NCBI RefSeq assembly: GCF_002005565.1
Contig: NZ_BDJC01000001.1
Coordinates: 62,001-126,000, forward strand
Source: Streptomyces sp. JHA26
Lineage (GTDB): Bacteria > Actinomycetota > Actinomycetes > Streptomycetales > Streptomycetaceae
Direction: 5' to 3'
DNA: 64,000 bases
Shown here: positions 53,739-63,610 of the stretch, in pieces
Position numbering within the stretch: position 1 is the stretch's first letter
Layout of the letters: every line of letters begins with the position of its first letter
Made by a program: the position numbers and the translations under genes
The notes under the pieces: generated by a model
Databases searched by the model: none
Seen by the model: the letters and a program-made list of their open reading frames with translations, nothing else
What the model was told of the DNA's origin: nothing

Positions 53739-54191
53739 TCAGGCCGCGACGGGCGTCTGCTCCGCGGCCTGCTCCTCCGGCTCGGACGTGCGCCGGGCCA
53801 GGACGCGGTCCAGGCCGAAGGCGCCGGAACCGGTGAAGGCCAGCAGCAGGAAGGCCCAGCAGAACATGGCGGAGGCCTCGCCGCCGTTCTCCATCGGCCA
53901 CAGGGCCTCCGGCTGGTGCACCCGGAAGTAGGCGTACGCCATGGAGCCCGAGGCGATGACCGCGGCGGCGCGCGTGCCGAGGCCCAGCAGGACGAGGGTG
54001 CCGGCGACGAGCTGGATCACGGCGGCGTACCAGCCCGGCCAGGTGCCGGCCTCCAGCGTGCCGCCACTTCCCGAGGCGCCGCCGAGCACGCCGAAGAGGG
54101 AGGCGGCGCCGTGGCAGGCGAAGAGCAGACCGACGACTATGCGGAACAGGCCGAGGACGTAGGGCTGGGCACTGTCGAGGCGTCCGGACAT
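53739..54191 (-). CDS. DoxX-family membrane protein
   Basis: The protein has 150 residues with four hydrophobic segments: VLGLFRIVVGLLFACHGAASLFG near residue 15, WYAAVIQLVAGTLVLLGLG, AAVIASGSMAYAYF, and SAMFCWAFLLLAF. DoxX/SURF4-like proteins act in membrane redox homeostasis, e.g. with sulfoxide or thiol systems. An iron-box sequence lies 70 bases upstream, which suggests iron-dependent repression. Confidence 0.92.
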   Translation of the reverse strand: MSGRLDSAQPYVLGLFRIVVGLLFACHGAASLFGVLGGASGSGGTLEAGTWPGWYAAVIQLVAGTLVLLGLGTRAAAVIASGSMAYAYFRVHQPEALWPMENGGEASAMFCWAFLLLAFTGSGAFGLDRVLARRTSEPEEQAAEQTPVAA

Positions 54192-54260
54192 GTGGGGGGT
54201 GCTCCTTCGGTCGGACCGGCTCGTGGGCCGGTGGGGACGGAACCGAGTGGGCTGCCCACG

Positions 54261-54274
54261 TTAGGTGAGCCTAA
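54261..54274. promoter_or_regulatory. Iron box (DmdR1/IdeR-like operator) upstream of the DoxX gene
   Basis: TTAGGTGAGCCTAA has perfect TTAGG/CCTAA arms. Its reverse complement TTAGGCTCACCTAA matches the 14 right-hand bases of the actinomycete iron box (TTAGGTTAGGCTCACCTAA), 15 of 19 overall. It sits 70 bases before the DoxX start codon. Confidence 0.7.
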
Positions 54275-54348
54275 TCAGTACTTGCAAGTTCAACATTTGG
54301 CCATAGCCTGACGTGTGGTCACCTGCTTCTCGCCGCTCCGAGACCAGG

Positions 54349-54362
54349 TGGGAGCGCTCCCA
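54349..54362. promoter_or_regulatory. CebR-type operator (cellobiose repressor box), orphan
   Basis: TGGGAGCGCTCCCA is a perfect 14-bp palindrome identical to the published Streptomyces CebR-box consensus that represses cellulase and cellobiose-transport genes. No such gene follows: to the right is a 48-codon open frame (54362-54511) without homology that I recognise. Confidence 0.7.
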
Positions 54363-54456
54363 TGCTTGTGAAGCGATCCTTGAGCGTGACTCAATTCATA
54401 CCCCGCTCCGCCTCCACCCCAAGCCTGAAACGCGTCTCCGGCCGGAAGCGTGTCCC

Positions 54457-54540
54457 GAGCCCGGACGCGGCCACGCCGGTTCTCGAGCCCGGACGCGGCC
54501 ACGCCGGTTCCTGAGCCGGGACGCGGCTACGCCAGCTCCC
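54457..54540. repeat. 28-bp tandem repeat, three copies
   Basis: Copy 1 (54457-54484) and copy 2 (54485-54512) share GAGCCCGGACGCGGCCACGC and differ only in the last two bases. Copy 3 (54513-54540) has four changes and contains the stop codon of the PhoD-like gene. The unit is not a multiple of three. Confidence 0.8.
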
Positions 54541-56176
54541 GGTCCGTGACCGTCCGCAGGGAGGTCGCCCCGTCCCGGTCCGTCCGGGCCTGTTCCAGCC
54601 GCAGCCGCGCCGACCGCCCCCGCAGGGTCAGCGTCATGAGCTGGTTGCCGAACCAGGGCCCGCCGGTCCTGCGCCAGGAGACCGCCGGCGGCGCACAGCG
54701 CCCGTGCCGGGCGATGCGCCGCCCGAGGGCACGCGCCGGGGCGCTCCAGCCGAAGCGGAAGCCGAGCCGCATCGAGAGCGGGACCGAGTTGTGCACGGGG
54801 GAGCAGGTCAGCTGCGCGACCCGGGCGTCGGGCCCCCGGCCCGGCCAGGACGGCTCGGCCACATAGGCGTGGTGGACGTCCCCCGACAGCACGTTCACCG
54901 TCGCGGGCGCCCCCGGCCCCGTCCCGGCCTCGGCGATCAGATCGGCGAGCGCGTCGAAGGAGGCCGGGAAGGCCGGCCAGTGCTCCAGGTCCGCCCCGCG
55001 TCTGATCCGCTCCCCGAGCCGCGCCCAGCGGGCGCCCCGCTCGCCGCCGCACACCGAGGCGTTCCAGGCCTCGAGGTCGTGCACCAGGTGGGGCAGCAGC
55101 CAGGGCAGGGAGGTGCCGATGAGGAGGTGGTCGTAGGCGGCGTCCTCGTCGTCGCCCCGCCCGTCCAGCACCTGCTCGCGCAGCCAGGCGGCCTCGCCCG
55201 GGTCGAGCATCGCGCGCCGGTCCTCGGCCAGGACCCGGGCGGCGCGGGAGTCCACCATCACCAGTCGCACGCGGCCGAAGTCGCGCCGGTAGCTCCAGCG
55301 CACGGAGGCCGGGTCGGCGTCGGCCCGGGCGGCGAAGTCGCGCAGCGCGTCGGTGCCGTCGGGGGCCGCGCGGACGGCCGCGTAGAGCGGGTCGGCGGCC
55401 AGTTCGGCCGGGGAGAGGTTCCCCAGGTGCTGGTACACCCAGTACGACATCAGACCGCTCAGGATCCGCTCGCGCCACCAGTCGGTGGCCCGCATGTCGG
55501 CGACCCAGGCAGCGGAGGTGTTCCAGTCGTCGATCACGTCGTGGTCGTCGAAGACCATGCACGAGGGCACGGTGGACAGCAGCCAGCGCACCTCCGGGTC
55601 GCTCCACGACTCGTCGTAGAGCCGGGTGTACTCCGCGTAGTCCGCGACCTGGCCGCCCGGGGACTCCGCCAGGTCGCGGCGCCCGGCGATCCAGCGGCGG
55701 GTCGCGTCGGAGACCTCGTCGGCGTACACCTGGTCGCCGAGCAGCAGCAGCACGTCGGGCCGCGCGCCCCCGGGGTCGGCCGCGATGCGGGCCGCCAGGG
55801 TGTCCAGGGCGTCCGGTCCCACCGGGTCCTTGCCGCCGGCCGGCGGCGCGGCCCAGCGACAGGAGCCGAAGGCGACGCGCAGGCCCTCCTCGGCGGCGGG
55901 CGTGGCGATCACCGGGGGCGGGAAGCGGGAGTCGGGCGGCGGCCACACGCGGGCGCCGTCGAGCAGCACCTCGTACTCCGTCGCCGTCCCGGGCGTCAGG
56001 CCGGTCACCGGGACCAGGACGTAGTGGTGGCCCGCGATCTGGAACGTGCGGGCCGTGCCCTCCGCGCCGTCGGCGCAGCGCACCTCGGCGGTGCAGGGGC
56101 GGCTCGTCTCGGCCCAGACCGTCGCGGACGATCCGTCGTTGTACCTCAGCAGTGGTCCCAGGCGCAGTCCCGCCAT
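54527..56176 (-). CDS. PhoD-like alkaline phosphatase/phosphodiesterase family protein
   Basis: The protein has 549 residues. The metallophosphatase core is clear: FGSCRWAAPPAGG, LLLLGDQVYADEVSD, DDHDVIDDWNTSAAW and NVLSGDVHHAYV supply the metal ligands. The family uses Fe3+/Ca2+ and cleaves phosphodiesters. Unusually there is no Tat signal peptide, so it acts in the cytoplasm, unlike secreted PhoD. The C-terminus TVTDRELA overlaps the third copy of the tandem repeat. Confidence 0.92.
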   Translation of the reverse strand: MAGLRLGPLLRYNDGSSATVWAETSRPCTAEVRCADGAEGTARTFQIAGHHYVLVPVTGLTPGTATEYEVLLDGARVWPPPDSRFPPPVIATPAAEEGLRVAFGSCRWAAPPAGGKDPVGPDALDTLAARIAADPGGARPDVLLLLGDQVYADEVSDATRRWIAGRRDLAESPGGQVADYAEYTRLYDESWSDPEVRWLLSTVPSCMVFDDHDVIDDWNTSAAWVADMRATDWWRERILSGLMSYWVYQHLGNLSPAELAADPLYAAVRAAPDGTDALRDFAARADADPASVRWSYRRDFGRVRLVMVDSRAARVLAEDRRAMLDPGEAAWLREQVLDGRGDDEDAAYDHLLIGTSLPWLLPHLVHDLEAWNASVCGGERGARWARLGERIRRGADLEHWPAFPASFDALADLIAEAGTGPGAPATVNVLSGDVHHAYVAEPSWPGRGPDARVAQLTCSPVHNSVPLSMRLGFRFGWSAPARALGRRIARHGRCAPPAVSWRRTGGPWFGNQLMTLTLRGRSARLRLEQARTDRDGATSLRTVTDRELA

Positions 56177-56258
56177 GGCGATCCCTCCTCCGTCGCCCCG
56201 TACGGTACGGAACGACGGAGGGTGTGGGGGAGTGTCCGCGCCGAAGCCGCGAGCAGCC

Positions 56259-56903
56259 TCAGCAGCCTGCGAGCTGGTTCTGCAGCGCCGACTTCTCGGC
56301 GGAGTCGACGGAGAGGCCGTAGTAGTACTTCACCTGCACCCACGCGCGCACGTAGGTGCACCGGTAGGCGGTGCGGGAGGGCATCCAGGTGGCCGGGTCC
56401 TGGTCGCCCTTGGCCTGGTTGACGTTGTCGGTGACGGCGAGGAGCTGCGGGCGGGTCAGGTCGTTGGCGAACGCCTGGCGCCGGGAGGTCGTCCAGCCGC
56501 TCGCGCCGGAGTCCCAGGCCTCGGCGAGCGGGACCAGGTGTTCGATGTCGAGGTCGGAGGCGGCGGTCCAGGTGGCGCCGTCGTAGGGGGAGTACCAGCT
56601 GCCCCGGGTGGCGGCGCACGCGGAGTCGGTGACGACGCCCGAGCCGTCGCGCTTGAGGACCGTCTCGCGGGTGTTGCAGGTGCCCGACTGGGTGATCCAG
56701 TGCGGGAAGAGGTCGCGGTCGTAGCCGGTGCGGTTCTCGGTGGCCACGGTGAGGGAGGCGAGGTAGGAGCGGGCGGTGGCGGCGCTCACCGGGGTGGGCA
56801 GGGCGGCGGAGGCGGCCGGGCCGTTGAACAGCCCGGCGGAGGCTATGAGACCGGTGAGCGCGGTGAGCACGGCGAGACGTCGACGCGCGTAGAACCTGGG
56901 CAT
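56259..56903 (-). CDS. Secreted HNH-type (GmrSD/DUF1524-like) nuclease
   Basis: The protein has 214 residues with a Sec signal peptide (RRRLAVLTALTGLIASAGLF... ASAA). ATG 56903 is preceded by GGGAG. The nuclease motif is DLDIEHLVPLAEAWDSGA with the catalytic His, followed by NDLTRPQLLAVTDNVNQAKGDQDP and CTYVRAWVQVKYYYGL. Extracellular members degrade DNA for nutrient use. Several cysteines suggest disulfides. Confidence 0.92.
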   Translation of the reverse strand: MPRFYARRRLAVLTALTGLIASAGLFNGPAASAALPTPVSAATARSYLASLTVATENRTGYDRDLFPHWITQSGTCNTRETVLKRDGSGVVTDSACAATRGSWYSPYDGATWTAASDLDIEHLVPLAEAWDSGASGWTTSRRQAFANDLTRPQLLAVTDNVNQAKGDQDPATWMPSRTAYRCTYVRAWVQVKYYYGLSVDSAEKSALQNQLAGC

Positions 56904-57066
56904 GCGAACTCCCTCGGGGTGTGGGGGTTTCGGGCGCGAGCGGGGGAATGCTCGCGGCGCCGCATGGCGCACAGATGTGCGGCCGGTAAGAAGCTAGTGA
57001 CGTGTGCATGGCACGTCTATGAGCGCGACGGGATTTTCGCCCCTCGAAGGGGTGTGGGGGTTCGCG

Positions 57067-57072
57067 TACGAT
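57067..57072 (+). promoter_or_regulatory. -10 box for the riboswitch transcript
   Basis: TACGAT at 57067-57072 would start transcription about 57079, just before the aptamer. No good -35 box is visible, which is common for streptomycete promoters. Confidence 0.4.
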
Positions 57073-57082
57073 GGGCGGTGCA

Positions 57083-57184
57083 GAAGGGGAGTAGCTCTTC
57101 GCCGGACCGTCGACATACTGCTCAGCTCGTCTGAGCCGGCGCCCGGAGGCGGACCCCGCTCACGGGGCCGCCAGCGAGACCTTC
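57083..57184 (+). ncRNA. yybP-ykoY manganese riboswitch
   Basis: The conserved aptamer elements appear in order: GAAGGGGAGTAGC (57083-57095), GACATACTGCTC (57112-57123), CGCCCGGAGGCGGACC (57140-57155) and CAGCGAGACCTTC (57172-57184). P1 forms between GAAGG (57083-57087) and CCTTC (57180-57184). These are the Mn2+-sensing loops of the yybP-ykoY class. The following 117 bases, with a strong hairpin around CGCCCGCGCCGTACGGCGGG, form the expression platform. Confidence 0.9.
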
Positions 57185-57301
57185 GGCAAGCAGTGCACGC
57201 CCGCGCCGTACGGCGGGGGCGACCGTGTGCTGCCGTGCCGAGGTGTCGTTCGCGCAGGACCAGCACTCTCGGTGGGGCGGCCCCGACCGATAGAGGATTC
57301 C

Positions 57302-57883
57302 TTGATCAGCCTGACCGTGACGGCGCTCGTCTTCGGCGTCGTCTTCCTCGCCGAGCTGCCGGACAAGACCGCGCTCGCCGGCCTCGTCCTCGGCACCCGC
57401 TACCGGGCCTCGTACGTCTTCGCCGGCGTGGCCGCCGCGTTCCTGCTGCACGTCGTGCTCGCGGTCGCGGCCGGCAGCGTGCTGACCCTGCTGCCGCAGC
57501 AGATCGTGCACGCGCTGACGGGTGTGCTGTTCCTGGGCGGCGCCGCGGTGCTGCTGATGAAGAAGGGCGACGAGGAGGAGGAGATCCGCAAGCCCGAGGA
57601 CCAGTCCTTCTGGAAGGTCGCCGGGGCGGGTTTCATGCTCATCCTGGTCGCCGAGTTCGGCGACCTGACGCAGATCATGACGGCCAACCTCGCGGCCCGT
57701 TACGACGACCCGCTCTCCGTCGGCCTGGGCGCCGTGCTCGCGCTGTGGGCGGTGGCCGGGCTCGGCATCGTCGGCGGGAAGGCCCTGATGAAGCGGGTGC
57801 CGCTGGCGCTGATCACGAAGGTCGCGGCGGTGCTGATGCTGGGCCTCGGCGTGTGGAGCCTGTGGGAGGCGGTCGCCGGCTGA
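57302..57883 (+). CDS. TMEM165/GDT1-family (UPF0016) Mn2+ transporter
   Basis: The protein has 193 residues with about six membrane segments. TTG 57302 is preceded by GAGGA. The two family motifs are ELPDKT (18-23; the usual consensus is E-x-G-D-K/R-T/S, so Gly is replaced by Pro) and EFGDLT (118-123). A charged loop KKGDEEEEIRKPED separates the two repeats. Family members export Mn2+ (and Ca2+ in eukaryotes). The Mn2+ riboswitch directly upstream supports a role in Mn2+ efflux. Confidence 0.92.
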   Translation: MISLTVTALVFGVVFLAELPDKTALAGLVLGTRYRASYVFAGVAAAFLLHVVLAVAAGSVLTLLPQQIVHALTGVLFLGGAAVLLMKKGDEEEEIRKPEDQSFWKVAGAGFMLILVAEFGDLTQIMTANLAARYDDPLSVGLGAVLALWAVAGLGIVGGKALMKRVPLALITKVAAVLMLGLGVWSLWEAVAG

Positions 57884-57933
57884 GGGGCGAACGGCGGGTG
57901 AACGTCCACCGGACGCGGTGGCGCGAGCCCGTC

Positions 57934-57962
57934 CCATTTTGTACCGTGGAGGAACAAAGTGG
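57934..57962. promoter_or_regulatory. Inverted repeat upstream of the HAD phosphatase gene
   Basis: CCATTTTGT (57934-57942) and ACAAAGTGG (57954-57962) pair at 8 of 9 positions around 11 bases, 69 bases before ATG 58031. It is the most AT-rich patch in this gap and is a plausible operator. Confidence 0.5.
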
Positions 57963-58030
57963 CTCCCGTCCGTTCTCCCTGACCGGCGGACGGGGCCGCC
58001 TTGTCCCCTCCCCGTGTTTGGAGTCTGCCG

Positions 58031-58690
58031 ATGACGGCCACCACCGTTCTGCCCGCCCGTGCCCTGCTGCTCGACATGGACGGCACCCTCGTCAACTCGG
58101 ACGCCGCCGTCGAGCGCGTCTGGCGGCGCTGGGCCGACCGGCACGGACTGGACGGCGACGAGGTCATGAAGGTCGTCCACGGACGGCAGGGCTACGCCTC
58201 GATGGCGCTGCTGCTGCCGGACCGGCCGATGGCGCAGAACCACGCCGACAACGCGCGGATGCTCGCCGAGGAGACCGCCGACACCGAGGGCGTCGTGGAG
58301 ATCCCCGGGGCACGGGAGTTCCTCGCCTCGCTGCGGGGGCTGCCGCACGCGCTGGTGACCTCCGCCGACGTCGCGCTGTCCACCGCACGGATGGCCGCCG
58401 CCGGGCTGGCCCTGCCGGACGTCCGGGTCACCGCGGAGTCGGTCGGTGCGAGCAAGCCCGATCCGGAGGGGTTCCTCAAGGGCGCGGCCGAACTGGGCGT
58501 CGACCCCGCGGACTGCATCGTCTTCGAGGACTCCGGGGCGGGGATCACGGCCGGGCGGGCGGCGGGGATGCGCGTCGTCGGGGTCGGACCGAGGGCCGGT
58601 GCGCACGGGCCGGACGTGGTGGTGCGGGACCTGACGCAGGTGCGGGTGGAGGCCGACGGGCGCGGGGGGCTGCGGCTGCACATCGGCTGA
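58031..58690 (+). CDS. HAD-family sugar-phosphatase (beta-phosphoglucomutase-like)
   Basis: The protein has 219 residues. HAD motifs are LLLDMDGTLVNS (nucleophile Asp), VTSADVALSTARM, the motif III lysine in GASKPDPEGFLKGA, and FEDSGAGITAG. The C1 cap inserted after motif I and the GTLVNS form resemble sugar-phosphatases such as YfbT/YniC and beta-phosphoglucomutase. It is likely a 2-deoxyglucose-6-phosphate- or sugar-phosphate phosphatase. Confidence 0.93.
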   Translation: MTATTVLPARALLLDMDGTLVNSDAAVERVWRRWADRHGLDGDEVMKVVHGRQGYASMALLLPDRPMAQNHADNARMLAEETADTEGVVEIPGAREFLASLRGLPHALVTSADVALSTARMAAAGLALPDVRVTAESVGASKPDPEGFLKGAAELGVDPADCIVFEDSGAGITAGRAAGMRVVGVGPRAGAHGPDVVVRDLTQVRVEADGRGGLRLHIG

Positions 58691-58769
58691 CGGCCGGCCT
58701 CTGGGCGGGAGCGGAAGCCGGCGCCGAGGGGGAGCGTTCCGGGGTACCCGGTGCCGGCGCGAGCGCCGG

Positions 58770-58859
58770 GGTGCGGGTGGGGCGCGCGGTCCGGTGCGGG
58801 TGGGACGCACAGTTCGGCATGGGTGGGACGTACGGTCCGGTGTGGGCGGGGTGTCTCCC
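58770..58859. repeat. 23-bp imperfect tandem repeat, about four copies
   Basis: Units start at 58770, 58793, 58816 and 58839 with the pattern GGTGCGGGTGGGRCGYRCRG. The fourth copy is shorter and degenerate. The repeat lies in a 246-base gap between a HAD gene and a convergent gene. Confidence 0.6.
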
Positions 58860-58936
58860 CCGCTCCCGGTCTCGACCACGGTCCCGCTCGAGCGGGGCCC
58901 CATCTCCCACCCGTACCGCCCTGGCGGCACGATCCG

Positions 58937-60025
58937 TCAGGGCCGGTGGGTCTCCGACTCCAGCATGCGGCGGGTGGCCTCGCCGTAGACGCCCAGTTCG
59001 TCGGAGCGGATGCCGCGGGACCACTGGTAGGTGCGGACCGAGTCCTCGACCTCGCGGTCGTACGTGCCGTCGTCGGCGCCCGTGTACAGGTACAGCTGGG
59101 CCAGGCGCTGCTGGAGTTCGGTGACCTCGGCGCCGCGGTCGCCGCGGTGCAGGGTGCCGCCGCCGTCGCGGTCGCCGTCCTCCCCGTCGTCGTCGGGGGC
59201 GAAGGCGGGGGCGCTCGGCGTGACCGTGGTCGGCTCGGGCGACCGGGACGGTGTCGGCGAGGCGCTCGACGCCGAGGGGGACGGCGAGGGCGAGGGGCTC
59301 TCGCTCGCCGACGCGGAAGCGGACGCCGACGGGGACGCCGACGCGGACGTGGCGACCGGTTCGGCGGACGAGGCGCTCGGCCGCGGTGCCGTCGAGGACG
59401 CCGTGGCCGACGGGACCGGGACGCTCGCCCGGACCTCGTCCGGCAGGGCACCGTCCCGCGACGGCGACTCGTAGGAGAACAGTCCGCTCGCGTACCCGGC
59501 CGTCCCCACCACGGCCACGACCGCGGCGGCGGCGCCGATCAGCACGCCCCGCCGCCGTCCCCGCGGCGGGCGGTCACCGGTGCCGTCCGGCACGGGCTCC
59601 AGCGGCGCCGTGGAGGCCGGGTCGTCCGCCGCCGAGGCGTCGAACAGGCGCAGGTCGTGGTCGCTGGGCGCACCGGCGGAGGCCGCCGACGGCGCGGAGG
59701 TCGCCCCCGCGGCCGGAGACGCGTCGGACGGCCCGGCGCCGACGGCACGCAGCGTCATGGTGGCGTCCGGCTCCGGCTCCGGCACCGTGGGCTCGCCGGT
59801 GCCGTTCAGCTCGACGTACGGCCGTATCCGCAGCGGATCGAAGTCCTCCGCGGCGGCCGCCTGCGCCGTACGCGCGTCGCGCAGGGCGTCGGCCGCGCGG
59901 GGGCCGCAGGCACAGGACGGCGTGTTGTCCGCCTCCCTGGGCGCTCCACACTCCGGGCACGCGTGCTCCGAGGGCCGCCCCTGCGGCTCCTGAGGCCCCC
60001 GCGAGGGCCCCTGCTGCTGCTCCAA
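58937..60025 (-). CDS. Zinc-ribbon membrane protein with C-terminal peptidoglycan-binding domain
   Basis: The protein has 362 residues. TTG 60025 has GGGAGGG upstream; a longer ATG at 60142 gives non-typical residues. The N-terminus has a zinc ribbon (CPECGA...CACG), the middle a membrane segment (VLIGAAAAVVAVVGTAGYASGLF at about 160), then a Ser/Ala/Pro-rich linker, and at the end a PG_binding_1 domain (LHRGDRGAEVTELQQRLAQ, DGTYDREVEDSVRTYQW, GVYGEATRRML). It likely tethers cell wall to a cytoplasmic zinc-ribbon, similar in layout to the SCO2400-like protein. Confidence 0.85.
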   Translation of the reverse strand: MEQQQGPSRGPQEPQGRPSEHACPECGAPREADNTPSCACGPRAADALRDARTAQAAAAEDFDPLRIRPYVELNGTGEPTVPEPEPDATMTLRAVGAGPSDASPAAGATSAPSAASAGAPSDHDLRLFDASAADDPASTAPLEPVPDGTGDRPPRGRRRGVLIGAAAAVVAVVGTAGYASGLFSYESPSRDGALPDEVRASVPVPSATASSTAPRPSASSAEPVATSASASPSASASASASESPSPSPSPSASSASPTPSRSPEPTTVTPSAPAFAPDDDGEDGDRDGGGTLHRGDRGAEVTELQQRLAQLYLYTGADDGTYDREVEDSVRTYQWSRGIRSDELGVYGEATRRMLESETHRP

Positions 60026-60177
60026 CGCTCGTCCCTCCCCTCGCGACTCCCCTCGCGAACTCCAGAGATTATGCAGATCTTCTTCACGAATGCGCGCACG
60101 CACCCCCGGAACACCGGCCTCCCGCAGGACTGAACAGGCCATAACCGGTCACACCGTTCAGGATGGAGGATGGGTGA

Positions 60178-62259
<2,082 letters not shown>

Positions 62260-62268
62260 ACGACCCCG

Positions 62269-62772
62269 TCAGACGACGGTCCGGGCCAGCGGCTTGGCGA
62301 ACCAGTGCTCGGCGTACGGGTTGTCGTTGTACGCCTCGGTCTCCGTGTAGCCGAGCCGCGCGTACAGGGAGCGGGCCTCGACGAGGTCGCCGCGCGTGTC
62401 GAGGACGATCCGCGCGGCCCCGAGCTCCCGTGCGGCCTCCTCGGCGGCTCCGACGAGCAGCGCGGCGCCGCCCCGGCCGCGCAGGTCCTCCCGGAGGAAC
62501 ACCCGGGTCAGCTCGGCGGTGGTGCCGTCGAGCAGCCGCACACCCGCGGTGCCGGCCGGCTCACCGGCGTACCGCGCCACCAGCAGCCGGCCCCGCGGCG
62601 GGGCGAGGTCGGCGCCGGACCGCGCGGCGATCTCCCGCTCCAGCTCGTCCGGGTCGGTGCGCCGGCCCTCGTGCAGCAGGTACCAGCGGTCGCTGACCTC
62701 CGTGTAGTACGCGCGCCACAGGGCGGCGGCGACGGGGGAGTCGTACGGTTCCGGGGCGATGGTCCAGGTCAT
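62269..62772 (-). CDS. GNAT-family N-acetyltransferase
   Basis: The protein has 167 residues, starting MTWTIAPEPYD at ATG 62772. GNAT motif A appears as LTRVFLREDLRGRGGAALLVGAAEEAARELG, including the acetyl-CoA-binding R-G-x-G-G-A, and motif B as LDTRGDLVEARSLYARLGYTE. Acetylates an amine of unknown nature. It is convergent with the MFS gene, 10 bases apart. Confidence 0.9.
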   Translation of the reverse strand: MTWTIAPEPYDSPVAAALWRAYYTEVSDRWYLLHEGRRTDPDELEREIAARSGADLAPPRGRLLVARYAGEPAGTAGVRLLDGTTAELTRVFLREDLRGRGGAALLVGAAEEAARELGAARIVLDTRGDLVEARSLYARLGYTETEAYNDNPYAEHWFAKPLARTVV

Positions 62773-62936
62773 GACCCGCCATTGTCGGGACCGGTCGGTC
62801 AGGTGCGCGAGCGTATTTTCCCACCGGTGCGGCGCCGGCGCTCCCCGCGCGCCGTTTGAGGGGCACCTGCGCGGCAACACGGAGGGCGAACCGGCCGCTC
62901 GGAGAGCCGGTTGGGCCGAGAACCCGGAAGGCACTC

Positions 62937-63605
62937 ATGTCCACAGGCGTGATCATCGCTCTGATCGTGATCGTGGCGGCCGTGCTCGTCGTCGCGGCCG
63001 TCCTGGCCTCGCGTGCGCGGGGCTCCCAGCACGGCGGGAACCTGAAGCGGCGTTTCGGGCCCGAGTACGACCGGGCCGTGGCCCGGCACGACGGCGACAC
63101 CAAGGCCGCCGAGCGCGAACTGGCCGAGCGTGTCGAGCGGCACGGGTCGCTGCACACGCGGCCGCTGGACCCGGCCGAGCGCGAGCGGTTCGAGGCGCGC
63201 TGGACGGCCGTCCAGGAACGCTTCGTCGACGCCCCGCGCGAGGCGGTCGCCGAGGCGGACCGGCTGATCGCCGAGGTGGCCGGCGCCCGCGGCTTCCCGG
63301 ACGGCGGACAGTACGAGGAGCAGCTCGCCGCGCTGTCCGTGCACCACGCCCACCACGTCGACGGCTACCGGCGCGTGCACCGCGTGACCCACGCCCGGGT
63401 GGACGGCGCGCAGGACGGCGGCGCGGGCACGGAGGAGATGCGCGCGTCCCTCGTGGAGGCGCGCGCGCTGTTCGAGGACCTGCTCGGCCCGGCCCGCCAC
63501 GACGGCGGCCGGCACCGTGCCGGGGCGGACGACGGCGCGGCCGCGCCGGCCCGCACGCAGCACCAGCCCTGGTCGTTCGGCAAGCACCGCCCGAAGGAGA
63601 GTTGA
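62937..63605 (+). CDS. Single-pass membrane protein with FVDAP...EADR motif
   Basis: The protein has 222 residues. A membrane helix at 4-25 (GVIIALIVIVAAVLVVAAVLA) is followed by a soluble, charged helical region: FGPEYDRAVARHDGDTKAAERELAERV, and AVQERFVDAPREAVAEADRLIAEV near 100. The C-terminal 35 residues are Gly/His-rich. GGAAGG precedes ATG 62937. The next gene shares the FVDAP...EADR motif, so the pair is likely one functional unit. Unrecognised family. Confidence 0.85.
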   Translation: MSTGVIIALIVIVAAVLVVAAVLASRARGSQHGGNLKRRFGPEYDRAVARHDGDTKAAERELAERVERHGSLHTRPLDPAERERFEARWTAVQERFVDAPREAVAEADRLIAEVAGARGFPDGGQYEEQLAALSVHHAHHVDGYRRVHRVTHARVDGAQDGGAGTEEMRASLVEARALFEDLLGPARHDGGRHRAGADDGAAAPARTQHQPWSFGKHRPKES

Positions 63606-63610
63606 GACAC

